From Bacteroidia bacterium (GTDB lineage Bacteria; Bacteroidota; Bacteroidia; Bacteroidales; Prolixibacteraceae): DNA of 64,000 nucleotides. Every line of letters begins with the position of its first letter. Positions within the stretch are counted from its first letter, which is position 1. A program made the position numbers and the translations under genes. Below, in pieces: positions 36,767-44,650 of the stretch. The DNA is taken from contig JAPLDT010000007.1 of the NCBI GenBank assembly GCA_026391315.1, forward strand, positions 1 through 64,000, read 5' to 3'. The notes under the pieces were generated by a model, which saw only the letters and a program-made list of their open reading frames with translations, searched no databases and was not told the origin of the DNA.

Positions 36767-37915
36767 TTAATCCTGCGATGCCAATAAATCTGCAATCGTC
36801 TTTACAAAAGGAGTGCAGTGGTTTAAGAATTTCCTGTAGCCTTCGCAGAGATAATTGAGCCCTTTTTCACTGTCAGGGCTTTGGATGAACCGGTTTTTGG
36901 GACACTCTCCATGGCACATCGTCAATACTTCACAATTCAGGCAGTAGTTGGGCAAAGTGTTGAATTTTGCCTCTCCGAAAGCTACCTGCCTGGGGTGATC
37001 CAGTAATTCGGACAGATGCAGATGATTGATATTTCCAATAAGATGTTCCTGATTGACAAAATGATCGCACGAATAAAAATCGCCATTGCGTTCCAGTACC
37101 GGCACACCGCCACAAGTTCTTTTGAAGATGCATAGCGTATGATCCTGATGAAAAGCAGTGCGCAAGGCCTCTTCCAATAGCTGTATCCTGATATTCCCAA
37201 TATCGTGTTCCTGCCATTCATCGAATACCGCAACCATAAAATCACCGAATGCCTTTGCAGGAACCGAGTCAGGGGTGACTCCCGTTTTCGAATTCAAATC
37301 CCGGTCGACGAGCGGTAAAAAGCTGATATACTTTGCATCAAGTGATTTGAAGAAGCGATACATCTCAAGCGGATGATGCACATTGAAGGCATTGATCACA
37401 CAAAGAATCTCGCAGTTTATTTCATACTTTTTCAGCAAACGGTATACGTTCATCACTTTTTGAAAGGTGGTTTCTCCTGATTTCGTTTGACGGTATTTGT
37501 CGTGGACAGCCTCCGGCCCGTCTATACTGATGCCCACAAGAAAGTTTTCATCGGCCAGAAACCGGCACCACTCATCGTTGAGGTTGATGCCGTTTGTCTG
37601 GATACCGTTGATGATCTTTTTGTGGTGTTGATTGTGTTTTCTCTGTATTTCAACTGCATTTCTGTAGAATTCAATCCCCGCCAGGGTTGGTTCCCCTCCA
37701 TGCCAGGAAAACAGAACTGGTTCTTCCGTAGCGGTTTCCAGGTGTTGGATGATGTACCTTTCAAGCAGTTCATCCGACATTTGAGACTCGCTGCAAGTGT
37801 ACAAATCCTGTTTTTCGAGGTAATAGCAATAGGCGCAACCAAGATTGCACAGGGCGCCGACCGGTTTGACAAATAGCTGGAATTCGCGGGTGGATTGGGA
37901 ATTTTCAGGAGTCAT
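36767..37915 (-). CDS. Anaerobic sulfatase-maturating enzyme family radical SAM protein
   Basis: 382 residues. Radical SAM motif CNLGCAYCYYLEK (C-x3-C-x2-C) near residue 18, the SAM GGEP motif (WHGGEPTL), and a C-terminal SPASM/Twitch region with cysteines (TCGGVPVLERNGDFYSCDHF, CLNCEVLTMCHGECPKNR). This matches anSME, which converts Cys or Ser to formylglycine in sulfatases. No sulfatase gene is in the window, so the client must be elsewhere, or it modifies another peptide. Strictly anaerobic chemistry, consistent with the Hdr-Flx operon. Confidence 0.88.
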   Translation of the reverse strand: MTPENSQSTREFQLFVKPVGALCNLGCAYCYYLEKQDLYTCSESQMSDELLERYIIQHLETATEEPVLFSWHGGEPTLAGIEFYRNAVEIQRKHNQHHKKIINGIQTNGINLNDEWCRFLADENFLVGISIDGPEAVHDKYRQTKSGETTFQKVMNVYRLLKKYEINCEILCVINAFNVHHPLEMYRFFKSLDAKYISFLPLVDRDLNSKTGVTPDSVPAKAFGDFMVAVFDEWQEHDIGNIRIQLLEEALRTAFHQDHTLCIFKRTCGGVPVLERNGDFYSCDHFVNQEHLIGNINHLHLSELLDHPRQVAFGEAKFNTLPNYCLNCEVLTMCHGECPKNRFIQSPDSEKGLNYLCEGYRKFLNHCTPFVKTIADLLASQD

Positions 37916-38023
37916 TTTTTTTTCTTGCAGGGAAATATAATCAAATTTAAAGTACTTTTTTCAAGAAATTGTTTCAATAACAATATTTGAAGGGATTGTT
38001 GATGCGAGATATTGTCGATTTGT

Positions 38024-38031
38024 TACTTTTG
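38024..38031 (+). promoter_or_regulatory. TAnnTTTG -7 box of the sulfur-transport operon
   Basis: TACTTTTG, an exact Bacteroidota -7 box, 33 bp upstream of the first YeeE gene. A TTG (37999-38001) lies 22 bp upstream, a tolerable -33 match. Confidence 0.45.
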
Positions 38032-38064
38032 AGATAAGCTGAGTAAATCTTAATATATCGACAC

Positions 38065-38577
38065 ATGATAAAAAGCAAATACATGAACCCGTACCTTGCC
38101 GGAGTGCTGCTTGGTATGGTTCTTTTGGCCGCAATGTTTCTTTCAGGACGGGGCCTTGGTGCCAGCGGTGGAATAAAAGATACTGTTGTGGCTGTGGTTG
38201 GAGCGGTAGACAAGCAGCATGCCATGAATACTCCCTATTACAGCAAATATTATCAAAATGGGGAACACCCGCTTAGAAACTGGTTGACACTCGAAATTTT
38301 CGGAATGGTTGTGGGTGGTTTTCTTTCAGGTGCCCTTTCTCACCGTCTGAAATTCAAAATTGAAAAATCGCCCAAAATATCCAACAGGAAGCGGTTGTTG
38401 TTTGCCTTTCTTGGTGGCCTTTTTTTTGTGTACGGAGCTCAACTTGCCCGTGGTTGCACCAGTGGAGCGGCGCTCTCTGGGATGGCGGTCCTTTCTGTAG
38501 CAGGTTTTGTAACCATGGCTGCCATCTTCGGATCGGCCTACTTTTTTGCATGGTTTTTCAGGAAATTGTGGATATGA
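38065..38577 (+). CDS. YeeE/YedE family sulfur transporter, half 1
   Basis: 170 residues, about four TM helices. YeeE/YedE (TsuA-like) proteins take up thiosulfate, with conserved cysteines relaying sulfur. Seen: ARGCTSGAALSGMAV near residue 130, the conserved G-C-T-S-G cysteine motif, and a periplasmic loop NTPYYSKYYQNGEHPL. The split into two short genes resembles the PmpA/PmpB arrangement. The gene leads a set with a second half and rhodanese-fold proteins. Repeats fill the 138-bp gap after it. Confidence 0.85.
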   Translation: MIKSKYMNPYLAGVLLGMVLLAAMFLSGRGLGASGGIKDTVVAVVGAVDKQHAMNTPYYSKYYQNGEHPLRNWLTLEIFGMVVGGFLSGALSHRLKFKIEKSPKISNRKRLLFAFLGGLFFVYGAQLARGCTSGAALSGMAVLSVAGFVTMAAIFGSAYFFAWFFRKLWI

Positions 38578-38578
38578 G

Positions 38579-38690
38579 AAGGACCCTTCGACCCTTCGAC
38601 AGGCTCAGGGACCGCAAGCTTAGGGCAAGTGAAGTAAAAAGGACCCTTCGACAAGCTCAGGGCAAGTAAAGTAAAAAGGATAAAGTAAGT
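38579..38690. repeat. CCTTCGACAAGCTCAGGG element and AAAAAGGATAAAGTA repeat
   Basis: Two or three tandem partial copies of GGACCCTTCGACAGGCTCAGGG/GGACCCTTCGACAAGCTCAGGG alternate with AAGTAAAAAGG, AAGTAAAGTAAAAAGGATAAAG. They occur between two genes of one operon. Related copies lie at 45932-45954 and 47248-47272. Confidence 0.75.
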
Positions 38691-38715
38691 CATCAGTCAT
38701 TCAATTTTTCAAGTT

Positions 38716-39318
38716 ATGGGACCGATTTCAATCATATCAGATTTCCCGGAGTGGCTCAACATGCTGATCGCCTTTTTCATTGGTATTGGCTTTGGTTTTG
38801 CCCTGGAACAGGCCGGATTCTCATCCAGTCGCAGATTGGCCGGAATGTTTTACGGTTATGATACTACCGTGATAAAAGTGTTTTTTACTGCTGCCATTGT
38901 TGCGCTGGCCGGCTCACAATTGCTCAGTTTCTTCGGCCTGTTAAACCTGAAATTGGTTTTTGTGAATCCCTATTATGTAAATTCAGCCATCCTGGGCGGA
39001 ATCATTATGGGCGCAGGCTTTATCATGGGTGGATATTGTCCGGGAACGAGTATCAGCGCACTTTCAATCGGGAAAATTGATGCCATGATTTTTCTGTTGG
39101 GAGGAATGGTCGGAGCCTTCCTTTTTATGGAAACGTACCCATTCATCCAGGCATTTGCCATGGAAAATTACAAAGGCAACATGAGAATCGATGAATGGTT
39201 GGGGGTTTCACCAGGCGTTTTCACCCTGCTGCTGATTATAGCAGCGGTTGCTATGTTCTGGATTGCTGAACTTGCCGAGAAAAAATTCAGCAGACCTGAT
39301 ATCACCTCAGATCTTTAA
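38716..39318 (+). CDS. YeeE/YedE family sulfur transporter, half 2
   Basis: 200 residues, about five TM helices. GFGFALEQAGFSSSRRLAGMFYGYD at the start and GGYCPGTSISALSIGKIDA at about 110 give the second conserved Cys motif (G-x-C-P-G-T), matching the YeeE/DUF6691-type half. Together with the preceding protein it would form a thiosulfate or sulfur-compound channel in the inner membrane. Only 11 bp precede the rhodanese gene. Confidence 0.85.
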   Translation: MGPISIISDFPEWLNMLIAFFIGIGFGFALEQAGFSSSRRLAGMFYGYDTTVIKVFFTAAIVALAGSQLLSFFGLLNLKLVFVNPYYVNSAILGGIIMGAGFIMGGYCPGTSISALSIGKIDAMIFLLGGMVGAFLFMETYPFIQAFAMENYKGNMRIDEWLGVSPGVFTLLLIIAAVAMFWIAELAEKKFSRPDITSDL

Positions 39319-39329
39319 TTCGAAAACAG

Positions 39330-39941
39330 ATGGATGCACGTATAAAATATTCACTGTTGCTGGTAGGAATCGGGATTATTCTCGCCTTCCTGCCATATAA
39401 TGCTACAGACGCCTTTCGACTAAAATCGGACGAGTTGCTTTCAAAATCGGCATCAGAAGAGAACTACTTGTCGGTGGATCAGGTAGCACGGATGGTGAAC
39501 AAGGAAGACAGTACCATTATGTTGATTGATCTGCGGGAAACGGCGCAATTCAAGGAATGCAACATCCCGGGATCCATAAATATTCCATTTTCAGATCTCC
39601 TGAATCCATGGTGGGAAGGGACCTTCAATCAGAAGAAGATCAAAAAGATATTTTATGGGAATGGCGATCAAACGGCAAACTGTGCCTGGGCAATAGTTAC
39701 CGGATTGGGCTATAAAAATAGTTTTGTCATGAAAGGCGGACTCAATGAGTGGTTCAAAACGGTCATGCTTAGTCAGTTCAGGGGTGAAAAAATTACTCCC
39801 CTCGAAAATGCGTTGTATGAAACCAGGTTCAATGCACGTAAAGCGTTCACCCAGATAAACAGCTTGCCGGATAGCCTGAAGAGACAATATTTCAAGGCCA
39901 AAGAGATCAAGCAATTGAAGCTCGACGGTGGCTGTCAGTAA
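39330..39941 (+). CDS. Membrane-anchored rhodanese-fold protein lacking the catalytic cysteine
   Basis: 203 residues: an N-terminal TM (about 6-24), then a rhodanese domain (SVDQVARMVNKEDSTIMLIDLRETAQFKECNIPGSINIPFSDL). At the active-site loop, where rhodaneses have Y-C-x2-G-x-R-S, this protein reads FYGNGDQTANCAWAIV, with Gly at the Cys position when aligned by the following GLGYKN. A Cys nine residues later (NCAW) is not in the standard place. It therefore probably binds rather than transfers sulfur, or uses different chemistry. Located immediately after the two YeeE halves. Confidence 0.82.
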   Translation: MDARIKYSLLLVGIGIILAFLPYNATDAFRLKSDELLSKSASEENYLSVDQVARMVNKEDSTIMLIDLRETAQFKECNIPGSINIPFSDLLNPWWEGTFNQKKIKKIFYGNGDQTANCAWAIVTGLGYKNSFVMKGGLNEWFKTVMLSQFRGEKITPLENALYETRFNARKAFTQINSLPDSLKRQYFKAKEIKQLKLDGGCQ

Positions 39942-40028
39942 ATCTTAAAATCAGAAAGTAAAAAATGAAATGAGTCCCGATCTGTCGGGACGAATTCCAT
40001 GTGGCAATTAAAAACAAATTATATACAC

Positions 40029-40505
40029 ATGAATCGAATAAAAAGTCTAAAAATCACCATCCTGGTAATTGGGATTCTTCTGATTTTGGTAATTATCAGA
40101 AATTTAGATCGAAATGTTTTCAAAGAGAAGGCGAAAACCGCTGTAGATGCTGTCCGGAACAACAGCAATGTAATCACGGTCAATCAACTCAAAAAGCTTA
40201 CTGCACCTTATCTGATCATTGATATTGGCAGCGAATCAAGACCCGACTCCCTTCAGTTTCAGCATGCTGTAAAAATTGCTTTCAGTCAGCTTTTGGACAA
40301 GGCAAATCGAAAAATTCTGAATGATGCTAAGGGAGAGTTAATACTTTATGCTGATGATGTTGCGACTGCCTCCAGAGCCTGGGTGATATTGAATCAGTTG
40401 GGTTATAAGAATTTACGGATACTAACTTTCGAGAACAACCCTGAGGAGTTAAAATACAAATTCCAGCCCGACACCACTGCCAGACTGGAACAAGATAGCT
40501 TCTAA
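40029..40505 (+). CDS. Membrane-anchored degenerate rhodanese-like protein
   Basis: 158 residues from ATG 40029. N-terminal TM (about 7-25), then a reduced rhodanese fold: VITVNQLKKLTAPYLIIDIGSESRPDSLQFQHAVKI and GELILYADDVATASRAWVILNQLGYKNLRIL. The active-site loop has Ala where the Cys should be (YADDVATA), and the protein contains no usable cysteine there. It resembles its upstream neighbour and may be a diverged duplicate. Last gene of the + strand sulfur operon. Confidence 0.72.
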   Translation: MNRIKSLKITILVIGILLILVIIRNLDRNVFKEKAKTAVDAVRNNSNVITVNQLKKLTAPYLIIDIGSESRPDSLQFQHAVKIAFSQLLDKANRKILNDAKGELILYADDVATASRAWVILNQLGYKNLRILTFENNPEELKYKFQPDTTARLEQDSF

Positions 40506-40569
40506 TGCTCTTTTAAAAAACTGTTTAAGTTTTATAATTTTATATTTCAATCTTGAAAAGTGTGCGAAA

Positions 40570-40659
40570 TTCTTTGTGATACCTTGGTGTCTTTGAGACT
40601 TTGTGGCTATTTTTTTTTCTTGCCACCAAGACACTAAGACACCAAGGTATCACAAAGGA
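40570..40659. repeat. 38-bp-arm inverted repeat between convergent sulfur genes
   Basis: Arms TTTGTGATACCTTGGTGTCTTTGAGACTTTGTGGC (from 40573) and GCCACCAAGACACTAAGACACCAAGGTATCACAAA (to 40656) pair almost fully, with a T-rich loop. It sits between the ends of two convergent genes and belongs to the CACAAAG-unit family. Possibly a bidirectional terminator. Confidence 0.8.
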
Positions 40660-40705
40660 AATTCTTTTTTGCCTGGAATAAATGGAATTTTAACAGTCTC
40701 TATGT

Positions 40706-41755
40706 TTAATTTTTTACGTAGGGAAAACTTTCGATTTCGTTCTCGGTAAAAGGAAGCCATGAAAGCAACTTCTTGTCCTGCAGCATTTTACTGTGCATAA
40801 AAGCATTGTTTCCATACATGACCGCCTTCGCGTTATAGCCGAACAATCGGAGATAGGCTGCTACAAATGCTGAATTATGGCCGGTTCCGCAATAAACAGC
40901 AACCTCTTTGTTGGTAGGAATAGATTCCATTTCGGCGATAATTCCAAGCGTTCCATTTGTTTTGTATCGCATGGCGCCAGGTATATGTCCAGCATCATAC
41001 TTATCTTTTCGCTCGAAATTAATAGTATAATAAGCTTTTGGTAGTTCAAAAACCTTATCCGCGGTGATGAAAGCGTCCGCATAACCTGCAGCAAACAGAC
41101 TATTGAAGCGCGCTGTCATGATCTCTTCACCGGTCGATTTGCCGGAGTTCATTAGCGGAAAATCGGTGGATGAAGCTCTTGCATTTTCAGTTAACTCGAG
41201 TTTGCCTTCATACTTGTCGGAAACCTCCTTCAGCCATACATCTTTGGCGAAATCTTTGTTCCAGCCACTCATACCCCAACGCAAGGCATATCCATTTCCA
41301 TAGCCCATTAATCGCAAAAGTGAAGTGGCATAACTCGAAATCTGTCCTGAACTGCAGACCATTACAATCTTGTCGAATTCAAATGGTTTGATCACATTGG
41401 AAAAGTAATCGGGGATTTTGCTGAATTCAACATTTACGGCTCCTTTGATATGCCCTTTTGCATAATCATCCTTATTTCTCAGATCGATGATTTTAATTTT
41501 ACCATCCAGCTCTTTGTAAACAGCAGATGCTTTAATCAAGGAAGGGAAACTTCTGCTGTTTACGTAATCACCTGAAGTCTCCAAAAATTTCAGCAATTTC
41601 TGCGACTCCTGGTTTACCTCAACGGTAGCGGATTTTAGCTCTGATGGGGGAGCTGTTTCTGCCTGTTTCGGTTTACTTCCCCCACCGGAACAGGAGGCCA
41701 TGAATGTGATAAAAATTACCGCAATGATTGGTTTGATTGTTTTCAAGTAGTTCAT
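40706..41755 (-). CDS. Lipoprotein with two rhodanese domains (thiosulfate sulfurtransferase type)
   Basis: 349 residues from ATG 41755. Lipoprotein signal ending FMASCSGGG. Two tandem rhodanese domains, each with its active-site Cys: MVCSSGQISS in domain 1 (about 160) and VYCGTGHNSA in domain 2 (about 300). Domain 1 also has IIDLRNKDDYAKGHIKGAVNVEF. It likely moves sulfane sulfur from thiosulfate in the periplasm and may feed the convergently encoded YeeE transporter. The longer open frame up to 41851 is not used because the signal peptide begins at 41755. Confidence 0.9.
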   Translation of the reverse strand: MNYLKTIKPIIAVIFITFMASCSGGGSKPKQAETAPPSELKSATVEVNQESQKLLKFLETSGDYVNSRSFPSLIKASAVYKELDGKIKIIDLRNKDDYAKGHIKGAVNVEFSKIPDYFSNVIKPFEFDKIVMVCSSGQISSYATSLLRLMGYGNGYALRWGMSGWNKDFAKDVWLKEVSDKYEGKLELTENARASSTDFPLMNSGKSTGEEIMTARFNSLFAAGYADAFITADKVFELPKAYYTINFERKDKYDAGHIPGAMRYKTNGTLGIIAEMESIPTNKEVAVYCGTGHNSAFVAAYLRLFGYNAKAVMYGNNAFMHSKMLQDKKLLSWLPFTENEIESFPYVKN

Positions 41756-41777
41756 AATAAATAATTTGGTCAAATTA

Positions 41778-42830
41778 TTATTTTTTTGGTACCACCAAAA
41801 CATTCTCTTTGTCGTATTGAAGCGTTTCAGTCCGCTTGCCCTGGTCATCATATTTATAGGCTATGATGGCTACTCCGTTACCGGGATTGTTGATGATCTT
41901 TTTCTCCTTGTCCATCGAAATCCTCTTGACCACAGCGCCATGGGTATCATACTCTGATTTAGTCACCGGTACATTTTTGCCGCTCAGATATTCATTGTCC
42001 TGGTCAAACATGCTTGTTTCAGTCACATAGCCGTTCGGATCTATCACATTCACCCTTTTGGCCCAACCCCAGTAGAGGTTTGAAAGCTGGCCAACCTTGT
42101 TGTGCACTGAAAAACTCAAAAGATCACCGGAACTGTTGTTGTCAAACTTAAAATAGGAGACGCCAATATCCCCGCAATTCTCGGCTGTGCAATTGTACAA
42201 TGTATCTGCCTGATAATTAGCCATCCTTGTGACGTATCCGCTATTATCGTATGAGAAGCGAAGCTCATAAAAGGGGCAAAATTCATTCATCACCACACTG
42301 GCGCCGGCCAGATTGAACCTCAATTCCTTTATCATGCCATCGGGGAGTTTCGTCCACTGGTAGTTGTGAATTTTATTCCGGTTTTCCACTGGAGCATTGT
42401 TCTCATCCAGGTAGCGCATGGCAATCCTCATTCCCGAAACATCCAGTTTGTATTCAAAAACCGAAGCCCCGCCGTTTTTAACGGGTTCGTTCTTCTCATT
42501 GAAGAAGCGTTTAATCTGTTTGTCACCTTCATAGGTATAGGTGACTTTGGCGGCATTCAATGAAGAATAATCAAGCAGTACGTTGTTGCGGTTGTATTCA
42601 ACAGAAACCAATTGCTTGTTCTCATTGTATGTAAACTTATAGTTATTGATGGTTTTAGCCTCTTTGGCAGTCAGTTCGTGAGCACCTTTTTCGGTGTCCC
42701 AGGGCGATTCACTGAATTGAATGCCCCGGTAATATTTCACCGGACTATCGGCCACTTTTTTTGCCGGTTGTACACAGGCCTGCATGCCCAATGCGATTAA
42801 CGCGAATAAAAACAGTTTAAGGAATTTCAT
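41778..42830 (-). CDS. Hypothetical lipoprotein with YD-like repeats
   Basis: 350 residues from ATG 42830 (a TTG two codons earlier also opens the frame). Signal ends at LGMQACVQ, a lipobox. The body has recurring short beta units such as YKFTYNENKQLVSVEYNRNN, VTYTYEGDKQIKRFFNEKNEP, SYDNSGYVTRMANYQADT and AYKYDDQGKRTETLQYDKEN, the YD/RHS-like pattern of hypothetical Bacteroidota surface proteins. No enzyme motif. Located 22 bp upstream of the double-rhodanese gene on the same strand, so probably co-transcribed; a link to sulfur metabolism is only positional. Confidence 0.75.
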   Translation of the reverse strand: MKFLKLFLFALIALGMQACVQPAKKVADSPVKYYRGIQFSESPWDTEKGAHELTAKEAKTINNYKFTYNENKQLVSVEYNRNNVLLDYSSLNAAKVTYTYEGDKQIKRFFNEKNEPVKNGGASVFEYKLDVSGMRIAMRYLDENNAPVENRNKIHNYQWTKLPDGMIKELRFNLAGASVVMNEFCPFYELRFSYDNSGYVTRMANYQADTLYNCTAENCGDIGVSYFKFDNNSSGDLLSFSVHNKVGQLSNLYWGWAKRVNVIDPNGYVTETSMFDQDNEYLSGKNVPVTKSEYDTHGAVVKRISMDKEKKIINNPGNGVAIIAYKYDDQGKRTETLQYDKENVLVVPKK

Positions 42831-43081
42831 TTTCAAATAAGTTAAATGGATGATTAATTCTGTTTCAGATATGTTGTTCTGTTTTATAGCTCTTTAACGT
42901 AAAAATTGGATAAAAGTTTTGGAGAGGGAGTTTATTAAGGATAACGTAGGAAGCTACACGCAGGGGCAGATTGCGGGTCCCGAATCCTCGGGATCAAGCC
43001 GAAAAGCCGACCGAGCGGAAAGATACACACCGAAAACCACTGCTGCCGGATTTGCGGGTAGCTGATTAGCACCTGTTGTTT

Positions 43082-43501
43082 TCATCGTCTTAGTATTTCT
43101 GAATATTTTTTTTCTGTCTGTTTCAACTCCAATTTAATACAGACTTTTTCTTGAGTAAAGGTCATTTCGTATTGAGAGTCGGGAAATATCTCAGCGATAT
43201 TTCTACTGCCAATAATGGTTAATATTAATCTATTGCCACTCGCCGTCCATTTTAGATTCTCCGTTTCACCTGAAGGAAATATGACCGTTGCTGTCTGGTC
43301 ATTTTTAAATGAGATTTTCGGGCAAATATTACATTTAGCTTCAACACCTTCACTTATAGTCTCATAAACACCCCATTCTCCAATTAGCAAATTTGGATTT
43401 TGAATAGTGTTTTTTCCTAAACCTTTTTTCTTACCCGATTGGTTGTCAAGGTTGCATGAGTATAAAAGTAAAATTGTCAATACTATTATGAGATGTTTCA
43501 T
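43082..43501 (-). CDS. Small hypothetical lipoprotein
   Basis: 139 residues. Signal peptide with lipobox LLLYSC at Cys16. The mature protein has a lipocalin-like beta pattern (LIGEWGVYETI, ISFKNDQTATVIF, LKWTASGNRLILTI, YEMTFTQEKVCIKLEL). Function unknown. AT-rich relative to the GC-richer flank at 42960-43070, and bordered by short AACAACA-containing segments on both sides, suggesting acquired DNA. Confidence 0.7.
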   Translation of the reverse strand: MKHLIIVLTILLLYSCNLDNQSGKKKGLGKNTIQNPNLLIGEWGVYETISEGVEAKCNICPKISFKNDQTATVIFPSGETENLKWTASGNRLILTIIGSRNIAEIFPDSQYEMTFTQEKVCIKLELKQTEKKYSEILRR

Positions 43502-43569
43502 TGTCGCTTTACTATTGGTGTTGTTGGCGGCTGACCCTTTGTCCCCACTCTCAGTTTATAACTATGTTT

Positions 43570-44049
43570 TCAAATTCTGTATGGGGATGAAACTTTAAGT
43601 ATCTCACTATACAATTTGCTAATTTTTTCTTTAATCCAATCTTTCGTCATTTTTTGGGCAAACACGACTTTGACTTGAGAGTTTTTTGGAATGTCAAACT
43701 TTAGGATCATCAAGTCATCTTCAGGACTATTTGATGATACTCTCCCATGAGCTAATGCGTCTCTTATGGTTATAATGGCATTGTCAACCATTAGCAAAGG
43801 GTCACCTTTAGCAATTTCTTTATTATATCGATCGATAAGTTGTTTAAGGGTCGAATAATCGGTCAATGCATTTTCTGGAACTATGTCATCCACTGAAAAG
43901 GTATTTATGCTCATTCCATATCCAATCGGGTTATGTGGCTTACTTTTGTTATCATATAATGCCGCTCTAAGAACAAATTCAAGTGATTGCAAGTTGGAGT
44001 AAAGTTTTCCAATCAGATAGAATTTGTCATCATTTGGTTTGTCTGTCAT
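43570..44049 (-). CDS. Hypothetical 159-residue protein
   Basis: Not recognised. Soluble, helix-rich, with MTDKPNDDKFYLIGKLYSNLQSLEFVLRAAL, a DIVPENALTDYSTLKQLIDRYN segment, and IRDALAHGR near the middle, reminiscent of small HEPN/AbiV-like helical proteins (R-x4-H motif present in RDALAHGR). That resemblance is only by motif. No signal or TM. Sits in the AT-rich accessory region with the next gene 68 bp downstream. Confidence 0.6.
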   Translation of the reverse strand: MTDKPNDDKFYLIGKLYSNLQSLEFVLRAALYDNKSKPHNPIGYGMSINTFSVDDIVPENALTDYSTLKQLIDRYNKEIAKGDPLLMVDNAIITIRDALAHGRVSSNSPEDDLMILKFDIPKNSQVKVVFAQKMTKDWIKEKISKLYSEILKVSSPYRI

Positions 44050-44128
44050 TATTTTTAATATTTAGTTCTACTCAAGGATTTTCCCCCTACATATTAGCGT
44101 TTTATTTAACGTTTCCCCAAATTTATGT

Positions 44129-44345
44129 AAAATATAGTGAAAGTCAAATTGTAAGGTTGAATTTGAGTACGAAGAGAAGAGGGGAAATGGTCGAAAATGT
44201 ATCAGTTTTTATTGTAGGCCAAGCTATTTTTTAGATTTCATCATTCCGTCCGAATGCATGAGGTTAGATATTTTCAAAATTTGTGCTCAGACGGTTCTCA
44301 GATCGTGCCTTAGTTCTACAAAGATACCGCCCCTACGGGGCTGTA
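44129..44345. repeat. Direct repeat copy 1 (pairs with 45628-45853)
   Basis: A block that is re-found 1510 bp away. The best core is 34 identical bases at 44221-44254 and 45731-45764, followed by TTTTCAAAATTTGTGC (44271/45781), ACGGTTCTC and the GCCCCTACGGGGC palindrome (44329/45839). The stretch upstream (44129-44220) aligns more weakly. Contains no ORF. Confidence 0.75.
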
Positions 44346-44418
44346 TTTTAGGAATTTATTACATTGATGTCAAACATTTGCAGGTACCGGAGGGAGGCCC
44401 CACCAGGCCCGTGTAATA

Positions 44419-44640
44419 TCAGCCGATTGCATTCTCAGTTGTCCCAATATTTGGGACAACTCACTTCCTTCTACTATGTGGTTTTGTTTTCAGCGCATTC
44501 CAGTATTTTCTCAGACGCGGGTTTTCGGTTAAAGCCTCAACCACATCAACAATCGGGAAGTGCCGTTTCTCCTGTTCTTCGTCCCAGGTGGAGCGGATTT
44601 GCTTTTGCTCAAATAGTTTGATGCTGATCTCTTTTTTCAT
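44419..44640 (-). pseudogene. Broken BRO-N domain phage antirepressor-type gene
   Basis: From ATG 44640 the frame reads MKKEISIKLFEQKQIRSTWD, then HFPIVDVVEALTENPRLRKYWNALK, the start of the BRO-N/antirepressor proteins common in Bacteroidota, and stops after 59 codons at 44461. One frame over, translation resumes with VEGSELSQILGQLRMQSAD, the expected continuation, before homology ends near 44419. So there is a frameshift at about 44480 and a 3' truncation. BRO-N proteins bind DNA in phage and mobile elements. It lies 10 bp after the KilA-N pseudogene. Confidence 0.8.
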
Positions 44641-44650
44641 TGGTTAGGTG

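Noticed and set aside
36767-37915. Link between the maturase and a local sulfatase or the sulfur island
   Set aside because: No sulfatase gene is in the window, and rhodanese/YeeE chemistry does not need formylglycine; only proximity supports a link.
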